Notes: generated by a model from the sequence alone, not told the origin. Positions 1 to 14,642 are shown, numbered from the stretch's first letter. The stretch is DNA of 64,000 nt from Archivesica marissinica (GCA_014843695.1 CM026402.1:16060903-16124902); one strand, 5' to 3'. Translations and numbers: made by a program.

Positions 1-3000
1 GTATGTATACATGCAGCTTCCACCCAATGTACGACGCAATAGTATAGCCTTGTATGTATACATGCAGCATCCACCCAATGTACGACGCAATAGTATAGCC
101 TTGTATGTATACATGCAGCTTCCACCCAATGTACGACGCAATATCATAGCCTTGTATGTATACATGAAGCATCCACCCAATGTACGACGCAATAGTATAG
201 CCTTGTATGTATACATGAAGCATCCATCCAATGTACGACGCAATATCATAGCCTTGTATGTATACATGCAGCATCCACCCAATGTACGACGCAATATCAT
301 ACCATTGTATGTATACATACAGCATCCACCCAATGTACGAAGCAATATCATACCATTGTATGTATACATACAGCATCCACCCAATGTACGACGCAATATC
401 ATAGCCTTGTATGTATACATGAAGCATCCACCCAATGTACGACGCAATATCATAGCCTTGTATGTATACATGCAGCATCCACCCAATGTACGACGCAATA
501 TCATAGCATTGTATGTATACATGCAGCATCCACCCAATGTACGACGCAATATCATAGCCTTGTATGTATACATGAAGCATCCACCCAATGTACGACGCAA
601 TATCATAGCATTGTATGTATACATGCAGCATCCACCCAATGTACGACGCAATATCATAGCATTGTATGTATACATGCAGCATCCACCCAATGTACGACGC
701 AATATCATAGCATTGTATGTATACATGAAGCATCCACCCAATGTACGACGCAATATCATAGCCTTGTATGTATACATGCAGCATCCACCCAATGTACGAC
801 GCAATATCATAGCCTTGTATGTATACATGCAGCATCCACCCAATGTACGACGCAATATCATAGCCTTGTATGTATACATGAAGCATCCACCCAATGTACG
901 ACGCAATATCATAGCATTGTATGTATACATGAAGCATCCACCCAATGTACGACGCAATATCATAGCCTTGTATGTATACATGAAGCATCCACCCAATGTA
1001 CGACGCAATATCATAGCATTGTATGTATACATGCAGCATCCACCCAATGTACGACGCAATATCATAGCATTGTATGTATACATGCAGCATCCACCCAATG
1101 TACGACGCAATATCATAGCCTTGTATGTATACATGCAGCATCCACCCAATGTACGACGCAATATCATAGCCTTGTATGTATACATGCAGCATCCACCCAA
1201 TGTACGACGCAATATCATAGCCTTGTATGTATACATGCAGCATCCACCCAATGTACGGCGCAATATCATAGCATTGTATGTATACATGCAGCATCCACCC
1301 AATGTACGACGCAATATCATAGCCGTGTATGTATACATGCAGCATCCACCCAATGTACGACGCAATATCATAGCATTGTATGTATACATGCAGCATCCAC
1401 CCAATGTACGAGGCAATATCATAGCATTGTATGTATACATGAAGCATCCACCCAATATACGACGCAATATCATAGCCTTGTATGTATACATGCAGCATCC
1501 ACCCAATGTACGACGCAATATCATAGCATTGTATGTATACATGCAGCATCCACCGAATGTACGACGCAATATCATAGCATTGTATGTATACATGCAGCAT
1601 CCACCCAATGTACGGCGCAATATCATAGGATTGTATGTATACATGCAGCATCCACCCAATGTACGACGCAATATCATAGCATTGTATGTATACATGCAGC
1701 ATCCACCCAATGTACGACGCAATATCATAGCATTGTATGTATACATGCAGCATCCACCCAATGTACGACGCAATATCATAGCATTGTATGTATTTATGAA
1801 GCATCCACCCAATGTACGACGCAATATCATAGCATTGTATGTATACATGCAGCATCCACCCAATGTACGACGCAATATCATAGCATTGTATGTATTTATG
1901 AAGCATCCACCCAATGTACGACGCAATATCATAGAATTGTATGCATACATGAAACATCCACCCAATGTACGACGCAATATCATAGCCTTGTATGTATACA
2001 TGCAGCATCCACCCAATGTACGACGCAATATCATAGCCTTGTATGTATACATGAAGCATTCACCCAATGTACGACGCAATATCATAGCCTTGTATGTATA
2101 CATGCAGCATCCACCCTATGTACGACGCAATATCATAGCCTTGTATGTATACATGAAGCATTCACCCAATGTACAACGCAATATCATAGTCTTGTATGTA
2201 TACATGCAGCATCCACCCAATGTACGACGCAATATCATAGCCTTTTATGTATACATGAAGAATCCACCCAATGTACGACGCAATATCATAGCCTTGTATG
2301 TATACATGCAGTATTCACCCAATGTACGACGCAATATCATAGCATTGTATGTATATATGCAGTATTCACCCAATGTACGGGGCAATATCATAGCCTTGTA
2401 TGTATACATGCAGTATTCACCCAATGTACGACGCAATATCATAGCATTGTATGTATACATGAAGCATTCACCCAATGTACGACGCAATATCATAGCATTG
2501 TATGTATACGTGCAGCTTCCACCCAATGTACGACGCAATATCATAGCCTTGTATGTATACATGCAGCATCCACCCAATGTACGACGCAATATCATAGCCT
2601 TGTATGTATACATGAAGCATCCACCCAATGTACGACGCAATATCATAGCCTTGTATGTATACATGCAGCATCCACCCAATGTACGACGCAATATCATAGC
2701 CTTGTATGTATACATGAAGCATCCACCCAATGTACGACGCAATATCATAACATTGTATGTATACATGCAGCATTTACCCAATGTACGACGCAATATCATA
2801 GCATTGTATGTATACATGCAGCATTCACCCAATGTACGACGCAATATCATAGCATTGTATGTATACATGCAGCATCCATCCTATGTACGACGCAATATCA
2901 TAGCATTGTATGTATACATGCAGCATCCATCCAATGTACGACACAATATCATAGCATTGTATGTATACATGAAGCATCCACCCAATGTACGACGCAATAT

Positions 3001-6000
3001 CATAGCCTTGTATGTATGCATGCAGCATCCACACAATGTACGACGCAATATCATAGCCTTGTATGTATACATGAAGCATCCACCCAATGTACGACGCAAT
3101 ATCATAGCCTTGTATGTGTGCATGCAGCATCCACCCAATGTACGACGCAATATCATAGCATTGTATGTATGCATGCAGCATCCACCCAATGTACGACGCA
3201 ATATCATAGCCTTGTATGTATACATGCAGCATCCACCCAATGCACGACGCAATATCATAGCATTGTATGTATACATACAGCATCCACCCAATGTACGACG
3301 CAATATCATAGCATTGTATGTATACATGCAGCATCCACCCAATGTACGACGCAATATCATAGCATTGTATGTATTTATGAAGCATCCACCCAATGTACGA
3401 CGCAATATCATAGCATTGTATGTATACATGCAGCATCCACCCAATGTACGACGCAATATCATAGCATTGTATGTATTTATGAAGCATCCACCCATTGTAC
3501 GACGCAATATCATAGAATTGTATGTATACATGAAACATCCACCCAATGTACGACGCAATATCATAGCCTTGTATGTATACATGCAGCATCCACCCAATAT
3601 ACGACGCAATATCATAGCCTTATATGTATACATGAAGCATTCACCCAATGTACGACGCAATATCATAGCCTTGTATGTATACATGCAGCATCCACCCTAT
3701 GTACGACGCAATATCATAGCCTTGTATGTATACATGAAGCATCCACCCAATGTACGACGCAATAGCATAGTCTTGTATGTATACATGCAGCATCCAACCA
3801 ACGTACGACGCAATATCATAGCCTTTTATGTATACATGAAGCATCCACCCAATGTACGACGCAATATCATAGCCTTGTATGTATACATGCAGTATTCACC
3901 CAATGTACGACGCAATATCATAGCATTGTATGTATATATGCAGTATTCACCCAATGTACGGGGCAATATCATAGCCTTGTATGTATACATGCAGTATTCA
4001 CCCAATGTACGACGCAATATCATAGCATTGTATGTATACATGAAGCATTCACCCAATATACGACGCAATATCATAGCCTTGTATGTATACATGCAGCCTC
4101 CACCCAATGTACGACGCAATATCATAGCCTTGTATGTATACATGAAGCATCCACCCAATGTACGACGCAATATCATAGCATTATATGTATACATGCAGCA
4201 TCCACCCAATGTACGACGCAATATCATAGCCTTGTATGTATACATGCAGCATCCACCCAATGTACGACGCAATATCATACCATTGTATGTATACATGCAG
4301 CATCCACCCAATGCACGAAGCAATATCATAGCATTGTATGTCTACATGCAGCATCCACCCAATGTACGACGCAATATCATAGCCTTGTATGTATACATGC
4401 AGCATCCACCCAATGTACGACGCAATATCATAGCATTGTATGTATACATGCAGCATCCACCCAATGTACGACGCAATATCATAGCCTTGTATGAGTGCAT
4501 GCAGCATCCACCCAATGTACGACGCAATATCATAGCATTGTGTGTATGCATGCAGCATCCACCCAATGTACGACGCAATATCATAGCCTTGTATGTATAC
4601 ATGCAGCATCCACCCAATGCACGACGCAATATCATAGCATTGTATGTATACATGCAGCATCCACCCAATGTACGACGCAATAGTATAGCCTTGTATGTAT
4701 ACATGCAGCATCCACCCAATGTACGACGCAATATCATAGCATTGTATGTATACATGCAGCATTCACCCAATGTACGACGCAATATCATAGCCTTGTATGT
4801 ATACATGCAGCATTCACCCAATGTACGACGCAATATCATAGCCTTGTATGTATACATACAGCTTCCACCCAATGTACGACGCAATATCATAACATTGTAT
4901 GTATACATGAAGCATTCACCCAATGTACGGCGCAATATCATAGTATTGTACGCATACATGAAGCATTCGCCCAATGTATGACGCAATATCATAACATTGT
5001 ATGTATACATGAAGCATTCACCCAAATTACGACGGAATATCATAGCCTTGTATGTATACATGAAGCATCCACCCAATGTACGACGCAATATCATAGCCTT
5101 GTATGTATACATACAGCTTCCACCCAATGTACGACGCAATATCATAGCCTTGTATGTATACATGCAGCAACCATCCAATGTACGACGCAATATCATAGCC
5201 TTGTATGTATACATGCAGCATCCACCCAATGTACGACGCAATATCATAGCCTTGTATGTATACATGAAGCATCCACCCAATGTACGACGCAATATCATAG
5301 CATTGTATGTATACATGAAGCATTCACCCAATGTACGGCGCAATATCATAGTATTGTATGTATACATGAAGCATTCACCCAATGTACGACGCAATATCAT
5401 AGCATTGTATGTATACATGCAGCATCCACCCAATGTACGACGCAATATCATAGCCTTGTATGTATACATGCAGCATCCACCCAATGTACGACGCAATATC
5501 ATAGCCTTGTATGTATACATGCAGCATCCACCCAATGTACGACGCAATATCATAGCCTTGTATGTATACATGAAGCATCCACACAAGGTACTACGCAATA
5601 TCATAGCCTTGTATGTATACATACAGCATCCACCCAATGTACGACGCAATATCATAGCTTTGTATGTATACATGAAGCATCCACCCAATGTACGACGCAA
5701 TATCATAGACTTGTATGTATACATGAAGCATCCACGCAATGTACGACGCAATATCATAGCATTGTATGTATACATGCAGCATTCACCCAATGCACGACGC
5801 AATATCATAGCATTGTATGTATACATGCAGCATTCACCCAATGTACGACGCAATATCATAGCATTGTATGTATACATGCAGCATCCACCCAATGTAGGAC
5901 GCAATATCATAGCCCTGTATGTATACATACAGCATCCACCCAATGTACGACGCAATATCATAGCATTGTATGTATACATGCAGCATCCACCCAATGTACG

Positions 6001-8264
6001 GCGCAATATCATAGCCTTCTATGTATACATGCAGCATCCACCCAATGTACGACGCAATATCATAGCATTGTATGTATACATGAAGCATCCACCCAATGTA
6101 TGACGCAATAGCATAGCCTTGTATGTATACATGCAGCATCCACCCAATGTACCACGCAATATCATAGCATTGTATGTATACATGCAGCATCCACCCAGTG
6201 TACGACGCAATATCATAGCATTGTATGCATACATGAAGCATCCACCCAATGTACGACGCAATATCATAGACTTGTATGCATACATGAAGCATCCACCCAA
6301 TGTACGACGCAATATCATAGCATTGTATGTATACATGAAGCATCCACCCAATGTACGACGCAATATCATAGCATTGTATGTATACATGAAGCATTCACCC
6401 AATGTACGGCGCAATATCATAGTATTGTACGCATACATGAAGCATTCACCCAATGTATGACGCAATATCATAGCATTGTATGTATACATGAAGCATTCAC
6501 CCAAAGTACGACGCAATATCATAGCCTTGTGTGTATACATGAAGCATCCACCCAATGTACGACGCAATATCATAGCCTTGTATGTATACATACAGCTTCC
6601 ACCCAATGTACGACGCAATATCATAGCCTTGTATGTATACATGCAGCAACCATCCAATGTACGACGCAATATCATAGCCTTGTATGTATACATGCAGCAT
6701 CCACCCAATGTACGACGCAATATCATAGCCTTGTATGTATACATGAAGCATCCACCCAATGTACGACGCAATATCATAGCATTGTATGTATACATGAAGC
6801 ATTCACCCAATGTACGGCGCAATATCATAGTATTGTATGTATACATGAAGCATCCACCCAATGTACGACGCAATATCATAGCATTGTATGTATACATGCA
6901 GCATCCACCCAATGTACGACGCAATATCATAGCCTTGTATGTATACATGCAGCATCCACCCAATGTACGACGCAATATCATAGCCTTGTATGTATACATG
7001 CAGCATCCACCCAATGTACGACGCAATATCATAGCCTTGTATGTATACATGAAGCATCCACACAAGGTACGACGCAATATCATAGCCTTGTATGTATACG
7101 TACAGCATCCACCCAATGTACGACGCAATATCATAGCTTTGTATGTATACATGAAGCATCCACCCAATGTACGACGCAATATCATAGACTTGTATGTATA
7201 CATGAAGCATACACCCAATGTACGACGCAATATCATAGCATTGTATGTATACATGCAGCATTCACCCAATGTACGACGCAATATCATAGCATTGTATGTA
7301 TACATGCAGCATTCACCCAATGTACGACGCAATATCATAGCATTGTATGTATACATGAAGCATCCACCCAATGTATGACGCAATAGCATAGCCTTGTATG
7401 TATACATGCAGCATCCACCCAATGTACGACGCAATATCATAGCATTGTATGTATACATGCAGCATCCACCCATTGTACGACGCAATATCATAGCATTGTA
7501 TGCATACATGAAGCATCCACCCAATGTACGACGCAATATCATAGCATTGTATGTATACATGAAGCATCCACCCAATGTACGACGCAATATCATAGACTTG
7601 TATGTATACATGAAGCATCCACCCAATGTACGACGCAATATCATAGCATTGTATGTATACATGCAGCATCCACCCAATGTACGACGCAATATCATAGCAT
7701 TGTATGTATACATGCAGCATCCACACAATGTACGACGCAATATCATAGCATTGTATGTATACATGCAGCATCCATCCAATGTAAGACGCAATATCATAGC
7801 CTTGTATGTATACATGCAGCATCCACCCAATGTACGACGCAATATCATAGCATTGTATGTATACATGAAGCATCCACCCACTGTACGACGCAATATCATA
7901 GCATTATATGTATACATGCAGCATCCATCCAATGTACGAGGCAATATCATAGCCTTGTATGAATACATGCAGCATCAATCCAATGTACGACGCAATATCA
8001 TAGCATTGTATGTATACATTAAGCATCCACACAAGGTACGACGCAATATCATAGCCTTGTATGTATACGTGCAGCATCCACCCAATGTACGACGCAATAT
8101 CATAGCTTTGTATGTATACATGAAGCATCCACCCAATGTACGACGCAATATCATAGACTTGTATGTATACATGAAGCATACACCCAATGTACGACGCAAT
8201 ATCATAGCATTGTATGTATACATGCAGCATTCACCCAATGTACGACGCAATATCATAGCATTGT
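1..8264. repeat. 51-bp satellite array
   Basis: About 160 head-to-tail copies of a 51-bp unit that contains CATCCACCCAATGTACGACG and the palindrome ATGTATACAT. Copies differ by a few substitutions (for example GCAGCAT or GAAGCAT, AGCCTTG or AGCATTG) and the spacing hardly drifts. Because 51 is a multiple of 3 and the unit lacks stops in several frames, long open frames with a 17-residue period run on both strands; these are not credible proteins. Blocks repeat at larger scale: the variant cluster near 2311 recurs 1581 bp (31 units) later near 3892, and the block from about 4978 recurs 1479 bp (29 units) later at about 6457. The array runs off the left edge and into the gap on the right. Confidence 0.97.
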
Positions 8265-9264
8265 NNNNNNNNNNNNNNNNNNNNNNNNNNNNNNNNNNNN
8301 NNNNNNNNNNNNNNNNNNNNNNNNNNNNNNNNNNNNNNNNNNNNNNNNNNNNNNNNNNNNNNNNNNNNNNNNNNNNNNNNNNNNNNNNNNNNNNNNNNNN
8401 NNNNNNNNNNNNNNNNNNNNNNNNNNNNNNNNNNNNNNNNNNNNNNNNNNNNNNNNNNNNNNNNNNNNNNNNNNNNNNNNNNNNNNNNNNNNNNNNNNNN
8501 NNNNNNNNNNNNNNNNNNNNNNNNNNNNNNNNNNNNNNNNNNNNNNNNNNNNNNNNNNNNNNNNNNNNNNNNNNNNNNNNNNNNNNNNNNNNNNNNNNNN
8601 NNNNNNNNNNNNNNNNNNNNNNNNNNNNNNNNNNNNNNNNNNNNNNNNNNNNNNNNNNNNNNNNNNNNNNNNNNNNNNNNNNNNNNNNNNNNNNNNNNNN
8701 NNNNNNNNNNNNNNNNNNNNNNNNNNNNNNNNNNNNNNNNNNNNNNNNNNNNNNNNNNNNNNNNNNNNNNNNNNNNNNNNNNNNNNNNNNNNNNNNNNNN
8801 NNNNNNNNNNNNNNNNNNNNNNNNNNNNNNNNNNNNNNNNNNNNNNNNNNNNNNNNNNNNNNNNNNNNNNNNNNNNNNNNNNNNNNNNNNNNNNNNNNNN
8901 NNNNNNNNNNNNNNNNNNNNNNNNNNNNNNNNNNNNNNNNNNNNNNNNNNNNNNNNNNNNNNNNNNNNNNNNNNNNNNNNNNNNNNNNNNNNNNNNNNNN
9001 NNNNNNNNNNNNNNNNNNNNNNNNNNNNNNNNNNNNNNNNNNNNNNNNNNNNNNNNNNNNNNNNNNNNNNNNNNNNNNNNNNNNNNNNNNNNNNNNNNNN
9101 NNNNNNNNNNNNNNNNNNNNNNNNNNNNNNNNNNNNNNNNNNNNNNNNNNNNNNNNNNNNNNNNNNNNNNNNNNNNNNNNNNNNNNNNNNNNNNNNNNNN
9201 NNNNNNNNNNNNNNNNNNNNNNNNNNNNNNNNNNNNNNNNNNNNNNNNNNNNNNNNNNNNNNNN
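8265..9264. other. Assembly gap of 1000 N
   Basis: Exactly 1000 unknown bases, a conventional placeholder length. It lies between two unrelated satellites, so the true size and content are unknown, and the two sides need not be adjacent in the genome. Confidence 0.99.
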
Positions 9265-11774
9265 CCGAGGTGGCAACCCATCGACGGTCTCTCGCTAACA
9301 GACTGATCTGCACTCCGAGGTGGCAACCCATCGACGGTCTCTCGCTAACAGACTGATCTGCACTCCGAGGTGGCAACCCGTCGACGGTCTCTCGCTAACA
9401 GACTGATCTGCACTCCGAGGTGGCAACCCGTCGACGGTCTCTCGCTAACAGACTGATCTGCGCTCCGAGGTGGCAACCCGTCGACGGTCTCTCGCTAACA
9501 GACTGATCTGCGCTCCGAGGTGGCAACCCATCGACGGTCTCTCGCTAACAGACTGATCTGCGCTCCGAGGTGGCAACCCAGCGTCTCGTCCCTCCTCTCG
9601 CTAAAACAGAACGATCTGCGCTCCGAGGTGGCAACCCATCGACGGTCTCTCTCTCGCTAACAGACTGATCTGCGCTCCGAGGTGGCAACCCATCGACGGT
9701 CTCTCGCTAACAGACTGATCTGCACTCCGAGGTGGCAACCCATCGACGGTCTCTCGCTAACAGACTGATCTGCGCTCCGAGGTGGCAACCCATCGACGGT
9801 CTCTCGCTAACAGACTGATCTGCACTCCGAGGTGGCAACCCATCGACGGTCTCTCGCTAACAGACTGATCTGCGCTCCGAGGTGGCAACCCATCGACGGT
9901 CTCTCGCTAACAGACTGATCTGCACTCCGAGGTGGCAACCCATCGACGGTCTCTCGCTAACAGACTGATCTGCGCTCCGAGGTGGCAACCCTCGACGGTC
10001 TCTCGCTAACAGACTGATCTGCGCTCCGAGGTGGCAACCCTCGACGGTCCTCGCTAACAGACTGATCTGCACTCCGAGGTGGCAACCCATCGACGGTCTC
10101 TCGCTAACAGACTGATCTGCACTCCGAGGTGGCAACCCATCGACGGTCTCTCGCTAACAGACTGATCTGCACTCCGAGGTGCAACCCCTCGACGGTCTCT
10201 CGCTACAGACTGATCTGCACTCCGAGGTGGCAACCCATCGACGGTCTCTCGCTAACAGACTGATCTGCACTCCGAGGTGGCAACCCTCGACGGTCTCTCG
10301 CTAACAGACTGATCTGCCTCCGAGGTGGCAACCCATCGACGTCCCTCTCTCTCTAACAGACTGATCTGCACTCCGAGGTGGCAACCCATCGACGGTCTCT
10401 CGCTAACAGACTGATCTGCGCTCCGAGGTGGCAACCCATCGACGGTCTCTCGCTAACAGACTGATCTGCGCTCCGAGGTGGCAACCCATCGACGGTCTCT
10501 CACTAACAGACTGATCTGCACTCCGAGGTGGCAACCCATCGACGGTCTCTCGCTAACAGACTGATCTGCGCTCCGAGGTGGCAACCCATCGACGGTCTCT
10601 CGCTAACAGACTGATCTGCACTCCGAGGTGGCAACCCATCGACGGTCTCTCGCTAACAGACTGATCTGCGCTCCGAGGTGGCAACCCATCGACGGTCTCT
10701 CGCTAACAGACTGATCTGCGCTCCGAGGTGGCAACCCATCGACGGTCTCTCGCTAACAGACTGATCTGCACTCCGAGGTGGCAACCCATCGACGGTCTCT
10801 CGCTAACAGACTGATCTGCACTCCGAGGTGGCAACCCATCGACGGTCTCTCGCTAACAGACTGATCTGCACTCCGAGGTGGCAACCCATCGACGGTCTCT
10901 CGCTAACAGACTGATCTGCACTCCGAGGTGGCAACCCATCGACGGTCTCTCGCTAACAGACTGATCTGCACTCCGAGGTGGCAACCCATCGACGGTCTCT
11001 CGCTAACAGACTGATCTGCACTCCGAGGTGGCAACCCATCGACGGTCTCTCGCTAACAGACTGATCTGCACTCCGAGGTGGCAACCCATCGACGGTCTCT
11101 CGCTAACAGACTGATCTGCACTCCGAGGTGGCAACCCATCGACGGTCTCTCGCTAACAGACTGATCTGCACTCCGAGGTGGCAACCCATCGACGGTCTCT
11201 CGCTAACAGACTGATCTGCGCTCCGAGGTGGCAACCCGTCGACGGTCTCTCGCTAACAGACTGATCTGCACTCCGAGGTGGCAACCCATCGACGGTCTCT
11301 CGCTAACAGACTGATCTGCACTCCGAGGTGGCAACCCATCGACGGTCTCTCGCTAACAGACTGATCTGCACTCCGAGGTGGCAACCCATCGACGGTCTCT
11401 CGCTAACAGACTGATCTGCACTCCGAGGTGGCAACCCATCGACGGTCTCTCGCTAACAGACTGATCTGCGCTCCGAGGTGGCAACCCGTCGACGGTCTCT
11501 CGCTAACAGACTGATCTGCACTCCGAGGTGGCAACCCATCGACGGTCTCTCGCTAACAGACTGATCTGCACTCAGAGGTGGCAACCCATCGACGGTCTCT
11601 CGCTAACAGACTGATCTGCACTCCGAGGTGGCAACCCATCGACGGTCTCTCGCTAACAGACTGATCTGCACTCCGAGGTGGCAACCCATCGACGGTCTCT
11701 CGCTAACAGACTGATCTGCACTCCGAGGTGGCAACCCATCGACGGTCTCTCGCTAACAGACTGATTTGCACTCA
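9265..11774. repeat. 50-bp satellite array
   Basis: About 50 head-to-tail copies of a 50-bp unit (start CTCCGAGGTGGCAACCCATC, end CTAACAGACTGATCTGC). The unit is GC-richer than its surroundings and shares no obvious sequence with the 51-bp array across the gap. Copies from about 10621 on are almost identical. Copies between about 9580 and 10350 carry scattered 1-5 base indels, possibly real or from low-quality consensus. The last unit decays at about 11770 into single-copy DNA. Confidence 0.96.
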
Positions 11775-11998
11775 TTTGCTTTGGTACAGGTGAACTACTA
11801 GGCAGATCGGTGACATTTCCCCCAGAAAATGATTGCGAAGAATCACTCTGTTATGGTTTAAAACATTGAAAAATGGACCTTTGTCCAGGGATTGGTTGTG
11901 TTTTTTGGAACTCATCACAATGTCTCAAAAATGTTGTTAAACTTGTAAATAAAATCTAAAAACATCGAATACTAGAAAATATGCCTACTGTTGTGTTC
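11775..11998. other. Single-copy spacer
   Basis: AT-rich sequence between the satellite and the foldback element. I see no gene, repeat or RNA in it. Its last bases (11989-11998, TGTTGTGTTC) form the left copy of a direct repeat described with the next feature. Confidence 0.6.
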
Positions 11999-12914
11999 CA
12001 CAGGGATTCGGCACGCTTGGGGGTACTAGTATATATATTTAAGTACAGGGATTCTACTCTGTGGGATGTCAGATTTCGCATCGATCAGTAAAATGGCCCT
12101 ATCTGAAACAATTTTGAACAAATCTGTCCAAATATAACGCCTATCCCGAGTCTTTATATTGTTCTTCAAATAAAACACAACTTTAAGCTGCATGCATGTA
12201 TACTTTGCAAACAATTGCCACAGACATTGGCCATAGCAGGTCACATTTCCATACTAGGACACGGGTTCTGTCAGCAACAAAAAAAAATCTTCGACCGGAG
12301 AGTTTTAACTGTGAATAACATTATCAATAAAATGTGTTTCCACTAACGTGTAGGTTTATTCGGCAAAAATGTACGTCAAAAAGAGATTTCGTAGCATTTT
12401 CAATTTGTTTTGAAAATGTCTAAAGTGGCGCAATTCGCGTTGAAACGAGCGTTCTGATTGGATTATTAGAATGTAACAAGATGTTTTTTTATATATGAAG
12501 AATAATCATAATCCAATCAGAACGCTCGCTCGAACAGACGTACATTTTTGTCGAATAAACCTACACGTTAGTGGAAACACATTTTATTGATAATGTTATT
12601 CACAGTTAAAACTCTCCCGTCGAAGATTTTTTGTGTGTTGCTGACAGAACCCGTGTCCTAGTATGGAAATGTGACCTGCTATGGCCAATGTTTGTGGCAA
12701 TTGATTGCAAAGTATACATGCATGCAGCTTAAAGTTGTGTTTTATTTGAAGAACAATATAAAGACTCGGGATAGGCGTTATATTTGGACAGCTTTGTACA
12801 AAATTGTTTCAGATAGGGCCATTTTACTGATCGATGCGAAATCTGACATCCCACAGAGTAGAATCCCTGTACTTAAATATATATACTAGTACCCCCAAAC
12901 GTGCCGAATCCCTG
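11999..12914. mobile_element. Foldback element with long inverted arms
   Basis: Two arms of about 450 bp (about 11999-12467 and 12485-12914) are reverse complements with few mismatches, separated by a short AT-rich loop near 12470-12500. The ends read CAGGGATTCGGCACG inward. A 10-bp direct repeat TGTTGTGTTC lies at 11989-11998 and 12915-12924; it abuts the right arm and sits two bases from the left arm's match, so it is a likely target-site duplication. Long arms with a 9-11 bp duplication fit Mutator-like (MULE) elements, but the terminal bases are not diagnostic and no transposase is present. A 72-codon open frame occurs in both arms as mirror copies and resembles nothing known. Confidence 0.8.
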
Positions 12915-12924
12915 TGTTGTGTTC

Positions 12925-13350
12925 GTGTTCACAATTGAACTGAATCTAAAACAAGTTGGAAAGCTTGCACTTTTAGTACATGAATGATCACGTGGCATGC
13001 AGCAGGCACACTAAAATAGATGTGACACTTTGAGTGACAGATGTCAAAATTGACCGAATTTTGGAATAGTTGTTCTGCAGTAGACACTTTGACCTAGATT
13101 CTAACTTATTATGTAACCGGTTTACATACTGTAGTAGTGGAGTACTGAAAAAATGATTTTTGAAGGAAATGAATTAAAATCCGAGTATTTACTTACAATT
13201 TACCGAATATAACATACAACATGCTATTTTTTTCATATTTTAAAATGTTTTACGCAGTAGTTACGCGCCCTTGTGTGGGTACAGGATAACATACTCTAGT
13301 AGCTAGGTCTCTGTGTGAGGGTATGTGGGTACAGGATAACATACAATAGT
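12925..13350. other. Intergenic DNA, nothing recognised
   Basis: AT-rich, no convincing coding region. A short phrase (TGTGGGTACAGGATAACATAC) occurs twice, near 13275 and 13324, as a local duplication. Confidence 0.5.
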
Positions 13351-13440
13351 ATATAGTGTCATTGAGCAAGGCACCTCACACACATGCTTGCCCAGGAAAA
13401 CATGTATACGTCCCCGCAAGGGGTTTGATATTAATGGAAC
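13351..13440 (+). mobile_element. SINE fragment (no tRNA head)
   Basis: The stretch from GTGTCATTGAGCAAGGCACC to CCCCGCAAGGGGTTTGATAT matches, in the opposite orientation, the body of the better preserved SINE at 63349-63552. The tRNA-related promoter part is absent, so this is a truncated copy. Confidence 0.65.
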
Positions 13441-14140
13441 ATACATAGATCTATAGTCTCGGTGTTAAAATATATTTATTTGACTGACCAGGCAAATATA
13501 TATCGACGCCTGTTCCCAGGCTACTTGTAACCCTGAGGTTCATTATGCACTGTGCCATACACCGGTTATTGCATACAATAACACAATGCAACATTGTATA
13601 GTTATGGATAGAACAGGGGTTTATGATAGAACCCTTGTTTTTGCTTGATTAACATTCATGCGAACATTATTGAACAGACATTTATCACGTGACCAATGAA
13701 TAAAATATATAACCGAATAAATATGGCGGCAATGTGTGCAGTGGTTTGTGTTTTCTTTATCGTGGATATTAGTTATATATCTGTTGTAATAAGTTGATAA
13801 TAACAATACAAACAGTAGGTGAACTTTCTTTGGACATGTACATGATTTCTTTGTGATGTAGTTGAATAAGATACTATCTGATTGATTTCGTTGAATTTCA
13901 CTTGGTTGAAATTGAAAATTTGCCGGTTAAAAAGATCTCAAAATAACCGTTCTTTGTATGTTCCCGAATGCCGCTTATTGTATACTTATGCCGTTTTTTA
14001 CAAAACAGTGATGCATTAACGAATTCATTAACGGGATGCAAACGATTTCGTTAACTGTTACGGAATTCGTTAACGTTACAACTTGATTTCGTTAACTGTT
14101 ACGGAATTCGTTAACGTTACAACTTACATTCGTACAACAT
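13441..14140. other. Intergenic DNA with a 41-bp duplication
   Basis: No gene seen. A 41-bp block beginning GATTTCGTTAACTGTTACGG is present twice in tandem at 14044-14084 and 14085-14125; it is rich in GTTAAC. Confidence 0.55.
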
Positions 14141-14237
14141 AGGCACAAGACACATGTTTTGCCCTATGGTCATATAGTAAGTAAATATTACTTAAATATA
14201 TGACCATAGTCCAAAAAAATGATTGTGTCTTGTGCCT
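14141..14237. mobile_element. Small hairpin MITE-like element
   Basis: Terminal inverted repeats AGGCACAAGACAC (14141-14153) and GTGTCTTGTGCCT (14225-14237) enclose a second inverted pair around TATGGTCATAT and ATATGACCATA, so the 97-bp element folds into a nearly continuous hairpin. No coding content. Family unknown. Confidence 0.7.
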
Positions 14238-14552
14238 GTGGGTCAACAATGATTTAATGTCCTCATTCTGTGACTGTCCTAATTCCGGTGCTATTTGTTT
14301 AAATCTCGTATCGCGCGATATTTGCTGACGTCATACACGCGCTCCAGTGTAAATTTTTACTAAAGCTGTAGCTATCTGCCAAAAGAGAAACAAGAGTAAA
14401 ATGAGACAAAAACAGGTACAAATTTGTTGAAACATGTCACGCATATATAAAATAATACCTTTTCTACTATTACCAAATAAATGTTCATTTAAATACCCAT
14501 TTTTGGCCCCAAAAACATTGTTCAGAAATTTTACCATTCGTCTGCTCCGAAA
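14238..14552. other. Intergenic DNA, nothing recognised
   Basis: AT-rich sequence left of the Harbinger element. A 68-codon minus-strand open frame here has no recognisable domain and I do not call it. Confidence 0.5.
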
Positions 14553-14642
14553 CCAGGCCCCGAGGTTATAAAACTTTGTTTGGATCTCAGCTCTAAACTC
14601 GACTCAGACAGAATCGTAGGTTATAACACGTTTTGAGACTGT

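Noticed and set aside
11..4981. A 1656-codon uninterrupted frame and many other long frames on both strands in the first 8 kb
   Set aside because: They are produced by a 51-bp satellite with no stops in several frames; the same DNA is open on both strands, and there are no domains or splice structure.
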